From NCBI GenBank assembly GCA_025937075.1, contig JAICSD010000041.1, positions 1 to 16,148 on the forward strand: a DNA stretch of 16,148 bases, given 5' to 3'. Position 1 is the stretch's first letter, and each line of letters opens with the position of its first letter. The translations under genes were made by a program, and so were the position numbers. The notes below the pieces were generated by a model. The model was not told the origin of the DNA. It saw only the letters and a list, made by a program, of their open reading frames with translations, and made no database searches. Shown piece after piece: positions 6,411 through 13,883 of this stretch. This DNA is from Vicinamibacteria bacterium (GTDB lineage: Bacteria; Acidobacteriota; Vicinamibacteria; Vicinamibacterales; 2-12-FULL-66-21).

Positions 6411-8783
6411 GTGAAAATCCTCGATCGGTACGTCGTCCGCGAGATCCTGCCGCCGCTGTTTCTGTCGCTGCTGGTCTTCACGTTCGTGCTCGAAATTCCG
6501 CCCGTGATGGAACAGCTCGAGGCGCTCGTGTCCAAGGGCGTGTCCTGGGGTGTGGCGCTCAGAATCCTGGTCACGCTGCTGCCGCAGGCGCTGGGCCTGA
6601 CGATCCCGATGTCGGTCCTGGTCGGCCTGCTGATCGGCCTCGGGAGGATGTCAGGCGATCGCGAGGCTGTGGCGCTGCTCGCGTGCGGCGTCAGCCCCTT
6701 CCGCCTGCTCCGGCCGGTGCTGGCGATTGCGGGCGCAGCGGCCCTGGTCCACCTGTACGTGATGATCTGGGCGATTCCGGACGCGAATCAGAATTACCGC
6801 GAGATTACGTACGACGTGGTCTCGAAGCGCGTCGAAAACGACGTCCGGCCGCGCGTCTTCTTCGAGGATTTTCCAGGCTGGGTCCTGTACGCGAACGATG
6901 TCCCGCAGAACGGCGGCGGCTGGAAAGACGTCCTGGTCGCCGATACGCGTACCGTGGGTCAGACCGTCCTGTATCTCGCGCGCAATGGACGGCTGTGGCT
7001 CGATCGCGAAAAGCAGACGGTGGATCTGGTCCTCATCGACGGAACGCGGTATTCGAGTACGGGGCCGAATGGGAGACAGATTGAGACATACCGGTTTCCG
7101 CGCGAACTGATCGTCAGCCTCGATCCGAAGACGGTGTTTCCGCACACGGACCTGCTGCAGCGCGGGCTCGCCGAGATGACAATCCAGCAACTGCGCGATC
7201 AGGCGGCCCAGAAACGCGCCGCCGGCGTCTCGCCCCACCCGGAAGTCCTGTATCTGCAGCAGAAGTTCTCGTTTCCCGTCGCCTGCCTCGTGTTCGCGAT
7301 CATCGGCCTGGCGCTCGGCCTCACGGTAGCGAGGGAAGGCAAGCTGGCCGGATTCGTTGTCGGTATCGCGGTCATCTTCACGTATTACATCCTGCTGTAT
7401 CTCAGCGAGGCGCTGACGAAGGGGCACTATCTCGAGATGCACGTGTCCCGGTGGGTGCCGAATATCGTGCTCCTGCCCTTCGGGATTGCCGCGCTGATTT
7501 GGCGCGCGCGATGGGCTGAAGGCCGGCTGCCCTTCCGCAGCGTCATGCGGGCCGCGGATGGAATCCGCGCGCGGCTCGCGGCGTCGCGGGGGTCTGAGCA
7601 CTCAGCGGGGTCAGAGCACGCGCTGGGGTCAGCGCACGCGCGGAGGGCTGCGCCGAGGCGCGGACGCGTGGTCGTCGTCGTCCGCGTGCCGCGCTTCTCA
7701 TGGCTCTCGCTGAACATCCTCGATCGCTACATCAGCCGCATGTACCTCCGCACGGCCGCGATCTCGTTCGCGGCGCTCCTCGGCATCTTCTATATCGCGA
7801 CGTTCATCGACCGCTCCGAGAAGCTGTTCAAAGGCCAGGCGACCACGGGAATGATCGTCCAGCTGCTGGCGCTGCAGACGCCGCAATTCGTGTATTACGT
7901 CATCCCGATCGCGGCGCTCCTGAGCGTTCTCGTCACGTTCGGGATCCTCAGCCGCACGAGCGAGCTCTCGGTGATGAAGGCCTGCGGGATCAGCGTCTAC
8001 CGCGTGGGCGCGCCGCTGCTGTTCCTTTCATTGCTCTGGAGCGGAGCGCTCTTCGGATTGGAACAGCGGATCATGGCGCTCGCGAACCGTCGCGCGGACG
8101 CCCTGGACGCCCAGATCAGGAACCGCCCACCGCGCACCTTCAACGCCCTGAATCGGCGGTGGCTCGTCGGCCACGACGGCGGCATCTATCACTACAGCTA
8201 CTTCGATCCGGAGCGCCAGGCGCTCGATCGGCTCGTCATCTATCGGCCCGCCGCGAAGGGATGGCAACTCGCGAGCGAGACCTTCGCGATGCGCGCCGTC
8301 TGGAACGGACGCTCGTGGCACGGGCAGGACGGCTGGCATCAGGACTTCGAAACGCGGCCCGCGCGCTGGGAGGCTTTTCAGAAGAAGCCCCTCCCGCTCG
8401 AGACGCCCGACTACTTCCAGACCGAGCAGCCGATCGCGGAGCTGATGAGCGTCCCTCAACTCAAACAGCACATCGACGAGCTCTCCTCCAGCGGCTTCAA
8501 TATCGTTCCGCTGAGTGTCGACCTGCAAAAGAAGCTCGCCTTCCCTTTCGTCACCGTTGTCATGACGCTGCTCGCGATTCCGTTCGGGATGACGACCGGC
8601 AAGCGCGGGACCCTCTATGGGATCGGCATCGGGATCGTGCTCGCGCTGTCGTATTGGCTCGTCTCCGGCGCGTTCGCGGCCGTGGGAAAGGCAGGATTGC
8701 TCGCGCCGGTGATGGCCGGGTGGGCGCCGAACGTGATCGCGGCGGGAACGGCGATGTATCTGCTGCTGACGGCGAGGACGTAG
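6411..8783 (+). CDS. lptFG: LptF-LptG fusion, LPS export ABC transporter permease
   Basis: Inner-membrane permease pair that, with the LptB ATPase, lifts LPS to the periplasmic bridge. Normally LptF and LptG are two proteins of about 360 residues; here one open frame of 790 residues carries both. LptF half: start MKILDRYVVREILPP, membrane segments near residues 14-34, 50-76, 100-122, 288-312, 316-336 and 352-370, with a periplasmic beta domain in between. LptG half: restarts at about residue 434 with LNILDRYISRMYLRTAAI and repeats the layout to SYWLVSGAFAAVGKAG and the last segment. The linker at about 375-430 is Arg-rich and contains three repeated GSxH hexapeptides. The start is GTG 6411, which gives the family N-terminus; no Shine-Dalgarno. 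An internal GTG near 7686 could restart LptG, but there is no stop between the halves. No lptB or lptA is in the window. Confidence 0.9.
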   Translation: MKILDRYVVREILPPLFLSLLVFTFVLEIPPVMEQLEALVSKGVSWGVALRILVTLLPQALGLTIPMSVLVGLLIGLGRMSGDREAVALLACGVSPFRLLRPVLAIAGAAALVHLYVMIWAIPDANQNYREITYDVVSKRVENDVRPRVFFEDFPGWVLYANDVPQNGGGWKDVLVADTRTVGQTVLYLARNGRLWLDREKQTVDLVLIDGTRYSSTGPNGRQIETYRFPRELIVSLDPKTVFPHTDLLQRGLAEMTIQQLRDQAAQKRAAGVSPHPEVLYLQQKFSFPVACLVFAIIGLALGLTVAREGKLAGFVVGIAVIFTYYILLYLSEALTKGHYLEMHVSRWVPNIVLLPFGIAALIWRARWAEGRLPFRSVMRAADGIRARLAASRGSEHSAGSEHALGSAHARRAAPRRGRVVVVVRVPRFSWLSLNILDRYISRMYLRTAAISFAALLGIFYIATFIDRSEKLFKGQATTGMIVQLLALQTPQFVYYVIPIAALLSVLVTFGILSRTSELSVMKACGISVYRVGAPLLFLSLLWSGALFGLEQRIMALANRRADALDAQIRNRPPRTFNALNRRWLVGHDGGIYHYSYFDPERQALDRLVIYRPAAKGWQLASETFAMRAVWNGRSWHGQDGWHQDFETRPARWEAFQKKPLPLETPDYFQTEQPIAELMSVPQLKQHIDELSSSGFNIVPLSVDLQKKLAFPFVTVVMTLLAIPFGMTTGKRGTLYGIGIGIVLALSYWLVSGAFAAVGKAGLLAPVMAGWAPNVIAAGTAMYLLLTART
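7589..7642 (+). repeat. Three tandem 18-bp repeats inside the lptFG linker
   Basis: Units begin at 7589, 7607 and 7625, each starting GGGGTCWG and containing GCAC. They encode GSEHSA, GSEHAL and GSAHAR (residues 394-411). Eighteen bases is a multiple of three, so copy number can change without breaking the frame. The segment sits exactly between the LptF-like and LptG-like halves. Confidence 0.75.
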
Positions 8784-8796
8784 ACGCGGGTACGGT

Positions 8797-8835
8797 GTGC
8801 GGCGTGCGGGTGCGGTGTGCGGGTGCGGGGTGCGG
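8797..8835. repeat. Three tandem 13-bp GTGCGG-rich repeats after lptFG
   Basis: Copies at 8797-8809, 8810-8822 and 8823-8835 share GTGCGGnGTGCGG with a single variable base. It is a simple minisatellite in the short gap between converging genes; no function is evident. Confidence 0.65.
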
Positions 8836-8854
8836 GGAGGCGGGTTAGAGCGGA

Positions 8855-8876
8855 CGGGACGGGTTTGTCAGTCCCG
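8855..8876. terminator. Weak hairpin between convergent lptFG and gntR
   Basis: CGGGAC (8855-8860) and GTCCCG (8871-8876) can pair around a 10-base loop. The position suits a two-way transcript end for lptFG and the GntR gene, but there is no T-run and the right arm lies in the last codons of the GntR gene. Confidence 0.25.
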
Positions 8877-9263
8877 ACGGCTTGACCGCGGCGCGATTTC
8901 TCGAAGCGCTTCGATCAGGTCAGTTGCCAGTACTCCATGCCGGAACGCATCGCGTAGCGCGCGCTCTGCAACCTGACGGGCCACAGCGGCAGGTGATTGG
9001 CGAGTCTCCCGCGCTCCAGCCGCGACAAACGCGCCGAGACCGCGGCGCATCTCGATGACCCTCTCCCCTTCGAGGGTCTTGTAGGCGTGAATGACGGTAT
9101 TCGGGTTCACCTTCAGATCCGCCGCGAGTTGACGTGTCCCTGGAAGCGCGTCGCCCTGGCGCAGCACTCCCACACTGACCGCTCGATACACTTCGTCCGC
9201 AATCTGGCGGTAAACCGGCCTGGAATCACCCTTCTTCAACTCGATAAGGAGCGGTGGTGCCAT
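8868..9263 (-). CDS. GntR-family transcriptional regulator, YtrA-like
   Basis: Seen: 131 residues. A winged helix-turn-helix spans about 10-75 (PVYRQIADEVYRAV, then LPGTRQLAADLKVNPNTVIHAYKTLE, then a GLGAFVA wing end). It is followed only by a short helical tail, not a FadR/HutC effector domain, which is the layout of the YtrA subfamily. Known: YtrA-type regulators usually repress a neighbouring ABC transporter operon and themselves. Here no transporter follows; the next gene downstream is the converging lptFG, so this is an orphan. The start ATG 9263 has no Shine-Dalgarno. A 26-bp palindrome begins 11 bases upstream, pointing to autoregulation. The effector is unknown. Confidence 0.88.
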   Translation of the reverse strand: MAPPLLIELKKGDSRPVYRQIADEVYRAVSVGVLRQGDALPGTRQLAADLKVNPNTVIHAYKTLEGERVIEMRRGLGAFVAAGARETRQSPAAVARQVAERALRDAFRHGVLATDLIEALREIAPRSSRRD

Positions 9264-9273
9264 GACACATCGC

Positions 9274-9299
9274 TACTGCACTATATATGTAGTGCAGTA
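9274..9299 (-). promoter_or_regulatory. Palindromic operator in front of the GntR gene
   Basis: TACTGCACTA (9274-9283) and TAGTGCAGTA (9290-9299) are perfect inverted arms around TATATG; 24 of 26 positions are symmetric. On the minus strand it includes TATATA and overlaps TATACT (9296-9301), either of which could be a -10 element, so a bound dimer would block transcription. No good -35 was found. Size and symmetry suit a GntR dimer. Confidence 0.75.
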
Positions 9300-9333
9300 T
9301 ATCACTGACTGACCTGGCGAATCCCGGCCGCCA

Positions 9334-10995
9334 TCAGTCCACGGCGGCGCTCAAAACGCGCAACGTGCCCGACCGCCCAGGACTCGCGTTCGTGAGATCC
9401 ACGACGACGAGAAGACTGGTGATCGTCTGACCGGCAACTTGCGCCGGCGCCTGATCGACGGGACGGAAATCGTCGCCGCGGACATAGACGCTCCGCGGCT
9501 CGGGAGATACGTATTCGGAGCGTCGCCACCGGCGCCCGTCGGCAGTTCTGAGCTGGATGGAGACGCGCGTCGGTCGGTCGGCTGCCAGGCTCAACCGGAT
9601 CGCGTGGACCTGCGGGAGCGAGATGGGCGCGGCGACCGCGACGTACTGGCTCGCGCTGGGCCTCCGCCGGAGCGTATATTCCAGCTCAACTCCCCTGCTC
9701 GTTCTCAAAATCGCGCTCGAGCCCGGATCCTTCTCGATACGCCAGGCGCCGGCGTCGATGCTGTGGCTTTCGCCTTCAGCCGGAAGTTCCTGTCCGTGGC
9801 CTCCGCCTTCAGGCGGGAGCACGTAGATCGGATTGCCCACCAGCCACGGAATCGGCGGACTCCCCGGCGCACGCGCGGTTCGAACCTCGATCCGGTACGC
9901 GCCCTCCCCTGCCACCTGCGCACGCAGGGTCGACTCTCGCGTGGAACGGATCTCGCGACCGTTGCGCAGCAGAACGATCTCGGCCGATCCCGGCTTCAGC
10001 ACGCGCGCGGTGAGCGATGCTTCTGTACCGGGCAGCAGCTCGCCACCCATCGGAACAGACCATCCGCGGCCATCTGCCTCGAACTGGAGAAGCCCTGGCG
10101 CCGCGAGCGCATCGATGGTCGTGTAGACGCGGCCGGAGCGAATCGCCGTCATCAGCGCGAGCCCGTCCGCTGCGGCCGTGCCGGACCATGGATGATCGAG
10201 CACCGCGCGCAGGCTGAACGTGCGGAAGCTCGCCTCGTAGCTCGGCACGCCGAGGACGCCGGAGAGGCTGCCATCCTCCATCCGCCTTCCTACACCACCA
10301 TGTGCATCGACCCCCGCGAGTCCGACGACGCGCCGCGTGGCGGTCAGGCGATCCCAGCGATCGAGCGTCGCGGGACGATCCAGCAGCGTTGCCAGCGCCG
10401 GCCCGCGTGTGAACAGGTACGCCAGCCCTGCGCGCGCGAGGCTTGCCCGCGACTCGTTGCGCCACTCGCTGTCGGCGTTGAGCCATTCGATGCCGTCGAT
10501 CGGAGCGGACGTGTCCGTCCACCGCAATTCCGGCTTCGGCGAGTCGGGATGCGCAGCCACGCCGAACCCGCCAAGGCGCGCGACGTCTTCGACGACGGCA
10601 TCGGCTGCTCCACCGAGCGGATAGGGAGAGGGCCGCATGTCGAGCGCGACGTAGTGCCCTTCGTCCGTGCTGATCTCGACCTCGTCCAGGCACAACACGC
10701 CATCCACGTACTCGGGCGGATCCGCGGGACGCGTGCCGTCACCGTGATCCGTCAGGATGAGGAACCGTAATCCTGCGCGCGCGGCGGCCTGCGCGATCGT
10801 ACGTTTGTCCGCCGCGCCGTCGGATCGCCGGCTGTGGACGTGATACGCACCGGCAACCGTCCGGGCTGCGAGATCGGGCCACGCGCGCGCATCCAGACGC
10901 GCCGGCGAAGAAGGGAGAAGTAAAAAGAGGAAAAGAAGGAGAACCAGGACGCCTGCCGCGGCCAAACGGACAGGCGTCCCGCGACGGATGGTCAC
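9334..10995 (-). CDS. Membrane-anchored PHP-domain metal-dependent hydrolase (CehA/McbA-like)
   Basis: Seen: 553 residues. A hydrophobic signal anchor spans about 10-29. A PHP domain with likely metal ligands follows: YHVHS (His52, His54), LTDHGDG (Asp83, His84), CLDEVEIS (Glu105, Glu107), AAHPDSPK (His149) and GVDAHGG (Asp230, His232). After about residue 300 comes a beta-rich region, then a repeat-derived insert at about 393-413 and a C-terminal beta-rich domain. Known: PHP domains hydrolyse phosphoesters; CehA/McbA-type members also act on carbamates and other esters. The substrate here is unknown. The domain probably lies in the periplasm, anchored by the N-terminus. The start is GTG 10995, four bases after the metK stop, so it is probably co-transcribed with metK. 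No sign of damage. Confidence 0.8.
   Translation of the reverse strand: MTIRRGTPVRLAAAGVLVLLLFLFLLLPSSPARLDARAWPDLAARTVAGAYHVHSRRSDGAADKRTIAQAAARAGLRFLILTDHGDGTRPADPPEYVDGVLCLDEVEISTDEGHYVALDMRPSPYPLGGAADAVVEDVARLGGFGVAAHPDSPKPELRWTDTSAPIDGIEWLNADSEWRNESRASLARAGLAYLFTRGPALATLLDRPATLDRWDRLTATRRVVGLAGVDAHGGVGRRMEDGSLSGVLGVPSYEASFRTFSLRAVLDHPWSGTAAADGLALMTAIRSGRVYTTIDALAAPGLLQFEADGRGWSVPMGGELLPGTEASLTARVLKPGSAEIVLLRNGREIRSTRESTLRAQVAGEGAYRIEVRTARAPGSPPIPWLVGNPIYVLPPEGGGHGQELPAEGESHSIDAGAWRIEKDPGSSAILRTSRGVELEYTLRRRPSASQYVAVAAPISLPQVHAIRLSLAADRPTRVSIQLRTADGRRWRRSEYVSPEPRSVYVRGDDFRPVDQAPAQVAGQTITSLLVVVDLTNASPGRSGTLRVLSAAVD
9760..9819 (-). repeat. Palindromic repeat pair embedded in the PHP gene
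   Basis: Two units, 9793-9819 and 9760-9786 read on the minus strand, match the repeat family at 739-800; the first shares CGCCTGAAGGCGGA and the following GCCACGGAC. They are 33 bases apart, keep the frame, and encode LPPEGGGHGQE and LPAEGESHSID (residues 393-414). The insertion falls between two beta-rich domains. Confidence 0.8.
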
Positions 10996-10999
10996 CGCA

Positions 11000-12151
11000 T
11001 CAGCGGCCGGCGTCGGCGCTGAGAGCCGCCGCCTTGTCGGTGCGCTCCCAGGTGAACTCGGGTTCGGTCCGGCCGAAGTGCCCGAACGCGGCCGTCTTCT
11101 TGTAAATCGGCCGGCGCAGGTCGAGCGACTCGATGATGCCGCGCGGCGTCAGCTTGAAGTGCGCGCGCACCAGCTCGCTGATCCGCTCGTCGCCGATCTG
11201 GCCGGTCCCGAACGTATCGATCAGCACGGACACCGGCTCCGCGACGCCAATCGCGTACGCGAGCTGCACCATGCAGCGCTCCGCGAGCCCGGAGGCAACG
11301 ACGTTCTTCGCGACGTAGCGGGCCATGTAGCACGCCGAGCGATCGACCTTCGTCGGATCCTTGCCCGAGAACGCGCCGCCGCCGTGCGGCGCCGCCCCGC
11401 CGTACGTATCCACGATGATCTTCCGGCCCGTCACCCCGGCGTCGCCGTGCGGACCGCCGACCACGAAGCGCCCGGTCGGGTTGATGAGGATCCGCGTCTT
11501 CGAATCGCGCATGTCATCGGGGATGACGCGGCTGACGATCTTGTCGATGATGTCTTCGCGGAGCGTGCTGTTCTCGACGTCCGAGCTGTGCTGGGTCGAA
11601 ACCACGACGGTGTCGACGCGAACGGGCTTGCCGTTCTCGTACTCGACGGAGACCTGCGACTTGCCGTCCGGACGCAGGTAATCGAGCACGCCGTCGCGCC
11701 GCGCGCACGACAGCCCTTTCACGAGCTTGTGCGCGAGCATGATCGGCAGCGGCATTAGCTCGGGCGTCTCCGTGCAGGCGTACCCGAACATCAGCCCCTG
11801 ATCGCCTGCGCCGCCCGGGTCGACGCCCTGCGCGATGTCGGGCGATTGCTCGTGAATGGACGACAGGACGGCGCACGTCTCGGAGTCGAACCCGAACTTC
11901 GCGCGCGTGTAGCCGACATCGCGGATCGTCTGGCGGACGATCTTCGGGAAATCGACGTAGCAGTTCGTGGTGATCTCGCCTGCGATGATGGCGAGTCCGG
12001 TCGTGACGAGCGTTTCACACGCCACGCGCCCGACGGGATCCTGCGCCAGGATGGCGTCGAGGATGGAATCGGAAATCTGATCGGCAATCTTGTCCGGGTG
12101 CCCCTCGGTAACGGACTCCGACGTGAAAAGGTAACGACCGGTACGGGCCAT
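11000..12151 (-). CDS. metK: S-adenosylmethionine synthetase
   Basis: Cytoplasmic enzyme that makes S-adenosylmethionine from ATP and methionine; the product also feeds MiaB in this window. Seen: 383 residues, the usual length. [13 protein letters not shown] with His18 lies at the N-terminus, then [49 protein letters not shown] and [16 protein letters not shown]. The protein ends with the family-typical [10 protein letters not shown]. The start ATG 12151 gives [19 protein letters not shown] lies 12 bases upstream, a long spacing, and ATG 12175 in the same frame is a less likely alternative. It lies 103 bases after xerD and 4 bases before the PHP gene. No recognised SAM riboswitch was seen in the leader. 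Confidence 0.96.
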   Translation of the reverse strand: MARTGRYLFTSESVTEGHPDKIADQISDSILDAILAQDPVGRVACETLVTTGLAIIAGEITTNCYVDFPKIVRQTIRDVGYTRAKFGFDSETCAVLSSIHEQSPDIAQGVDPGGAGDQGLMFGYACTETPELMPLPIMLAHKLVKGLSCARRDGVLDYLRPDGKSQVSVEYENGKPVRVDTVVVSTQHSSDVENSTLREDIIDKIVSRVIPDDMRDSKTRILINPTGRFVVGGPHGDAGVTGRKIIVDTYGGAAPHGGGAFSGKDPTKVDRSACYMARYVAKNVVASGLAERCMVQLAYAIGVAEPVSVLIDTFGTGQIGDERISELVRAHFKLTPRGIIESLDLRRPIYKKTAAFGHFGRTEPEFTWERTDKAAALSADAGR

Positions 12152-12182
12152 GTTCGACTCGTGCTCCTTGCGCATACGGCGA

Positions 12183-12200
12183 GCCCGCTCCAACGCGGGC
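12183..12200 (-). other. Perfect hairpin in the xerD-metK gap
   Basis: GCCCGC (12183-12188) and GCGGGC (12195-12200) pair around a six-base loop, 32 bases upstream of metK. There is no T-run after it on the minus strand, so it is a poor terminator for xerD; it may shape the metK leader. It does not fit the SAM or SAH riboswitch motifs I know. Nothing else was recognised in the 12152-12254 gap. Confidence 0.4.
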
Positions 12201-12254
12201 CGCTGATGGCCAAACTTTTGAACTGTACCACAAAGAGGAGAAAACCGTGACCTC

Positions 12255-13145
12255 CTATTTCCGCGGGTGATACTTGTCGTACACCGCTCGCAGGCGCGCC
12301 TCCAGAACATGCGTATAGATCTGCGTCGTCGACAGATCGGCGTGGCCGAGCATCATCTGGATGGCGCGGAGGTCGGCGCCGCGTTCGAGGAGGTGCGTCG
12401 CGAACGAGTGCCGCAGCACGTGCGGGCTGAGATCGCGGGACACGCCGGCCTTGATGCCGTACTCCTTGAGCACCTTCCAGAACCCGACGCGCGAAAGTCT
12501 GCCCCCGCCTTTCGCGTTCACGAACAGCCACGGCGACTTTCCCGTCTTCACCAGCCGGGACCGCGCTTCCTTCAGATACCGCGATACCCAGTCGGCCGCC
12601 GCGTGCCCGAGCGGGACGATGCGCTGCTTGTCGCCTTTGCCGATGCAGGTGAGATACCCGGCGTCGAGATTGATATCTCCGGGCTTGAGGGTGAGGAGCT
12701 CGGTCACCCGCAGGCCCGTCGCGTACAACAGCTCGAGCAGCGCCTTGTCGCGAAGCCCTCGGGGTGTGGACGCGTCGGGCTGCGCCAGCAGTCGATCGAC
12801 CTCATCGAGATCCAGGTATTTCGGGAGCGCGGGCCAGGCCCGCGGCGCACGCACGTCCTCCGCCGGATCGTTCGTGATCTTGCGCTCGGCGGCGAGGAAC
12901 CGATAGAACCCTCGAACGCAGGCAATCGCGCGCGCGGTCGATCGCGGCGAGAGCCCCGACGACATCAGGCTTCTCGCGAACGCTTCGAGCTCTGGACGTC
13001 CCAGTGACGCCACATCGCTCTCGCGCGCAGCGGCGAAGGATGCCAGGGCGGCGAGATCCCGCGCGTAGCTCTCGATCGTATTCGGCGACATGCGCCGCAC
13101 GTCACGGAGATATCCAAGGTAGGAATCGATGTTGTCCGACATCAT
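12255..13145 (-). CDS. xerD: Tyrosine recombinase XerD
   Basis: Site-specific recombinase that with XerC resolves chromosome dimers at dif. Seen: 296 residues (E. coli XerD has 298). The N-terminal SAM-like/core-binding domain covers about 1-100 and the catalytic domain 105-290. All six catalytic residues were located: Arg146, Lys170, His242, Arg245, His268 and nucleophile Tyr277, each exactly two less than in E. coli XerD. The tail [20 protein letters not shown] has the XerD-type HP(R) ending. The start at ATG 13145 overlaps the permease stop (ATGA, with AGGTGG just upstream); ATG 13142 is an equal choice. It is coupled to an ABC transporter, an uncommon context. XerD is preferred over XerC by the C-terminus; XerC must lie elsewhere. 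Confidence 0.93.
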   Translation of the reverse strand: MMSDNIDSYLGYLRDVRRMSPNTIESYARDLAALASFAAARESDVASLGRPELEAFARSLMSSGLSPRSTARAIACVRGFYRFLAAERKITNDPAEDVRAPRAWPALPKYLDLDEVDRLLAQPDASTPRGLRDKALLELLYATGLRVTELLTLKPGDINLDAGYLTCIGKGDKQRIVPLGHAAADWVSRYLKEARSRLVKTGKSPWLFVNAKGGGRLSRVGFWKVLKEYGIKAGVSRDLSPHVLRHSFATHLLERGADLRAIQMMLGHADLSTTQIYTHVLEARLRAVYDKYHPRK

Positions 13146-13882
13146 TCCCACCTGAAGACGCGCGCGGAGATTGCCGTGCAGACGATGAACAGCAGCGCGA
13201 GCACCACGACGTCCGCCGAATGTGAAGCCCAGGTGTCGCCCTGCCAGATGCCTTTGAGCAGCGAGGCGGCGTACGTCAGCGGAAGCATACGCGCAACGGT
13301 GCGCGCGGCGGGAGGCATCGATCCGATCGGCATGAACAGGCCCGACAGGCCCAGCATCGGGTAGAGAATCGCCGTCGCGACGGGCTGGGCGAACCGCGCC
13401 GTCCGGATCACGCTCGCGATCACGAACCCGAGCGACAGCACGCTCAGCGTGCTGAACAGCAGCGCGATCGTGAAGCCACCGAGCGGAACGCCAGGCGGAA
13501 TGCGATACGACCGCGAGCCTGCCAGGATCATCAGCGCGAGCGTGACGGCCGTCAGCAGCAGCTTCACGATCACGTGCGCCATGAGAATCGTCGGCGGCCG
13601 CAGCGGCGTCGCACGCAGCCGCTTCAGGATGCCGCTCTCGCGGTAGATCGAGATGATGGTGACGAGCGAGAGCACGGCGCTGATCGCGATCAGCATGGCG
13701 CCCAGCGCGGGAATCGACGCCGCGAACGTCTCGACCTTCGAAGGCGTGTCGGCGCCGCGCATCAGACGCGCGAGCACGACGAACACGAACACGGGGACTC
13801 CAACCGCGCCAATCACGCCGAGCGGCTCGCGCAGATAAATCTTGATCTCGACCCACGTCAGCTTCCACAGGCCATGCAGCAT
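13142..13882 (-). CDS. ABC-2 type transporter permease
   Basis: Membrane half of an exporter of the ABC-2 (DrrB/YadH-like) class. Seen: 246 residues with six hydrophobic segments, near 21-40, 56-79, 105-122, 134-158, 164-190 and 222-240. The amphipathic start LWKLTWVEIKIYLREPLG and the motif YRESGILKRLRATPL between segments 2 and 3 are typical of ABC-2 permeases. It starts one base after the ATPase stop, so both form one transporter. The stop overlaps the xerD start. The substrate is unknown; related pairs export drugs, lipids or polysaccharide. Confidence 0.9.
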   Translation of the reverse strand: MLHGLWKLTWVEIKIYLREPLGVIGAVGVPVFVFVVLARLMRGADTPSKVETFAASIPALGAMLIAISAVLSLVTIISIYRESGILKRLRATPLRPPTILMAHVIVKLLLTAVTLALMILAGSRSYRIPPGVPLGGFTIALLFSTLSVLSLGFVIASVIRTARFAQPVATAILYPMLGLSGLFMPIGSMPPAARTVARMLPLTYAASLLKGIWQGDTWASHSADVVVLALLFIVCTAISARVFRWE

Positions 13883-13883
13883 C

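Noticed and set aside
7700..8848. Plus-strand open frame of 382 codons overlapping the LptG half
   Set aside because: Out of frame with a protein having clear membrane segments and family motifs; its own sequence is very rich in Arg, Ala and Pro with no membrane pattern.
9439..10770. Plus-strand open frame of 443 codons opposite the PHP gene
   Set aside because: The minus strand carries a clear signal anchor and PHP metal motifs; the plus frame has no domain and is a GC-driven shadow.
12152..12254. SAM or SAH riboswitch in front of metK
   Set aside because: The gap is short and shows a single hairpin without the conserved core bases of the classes I know.
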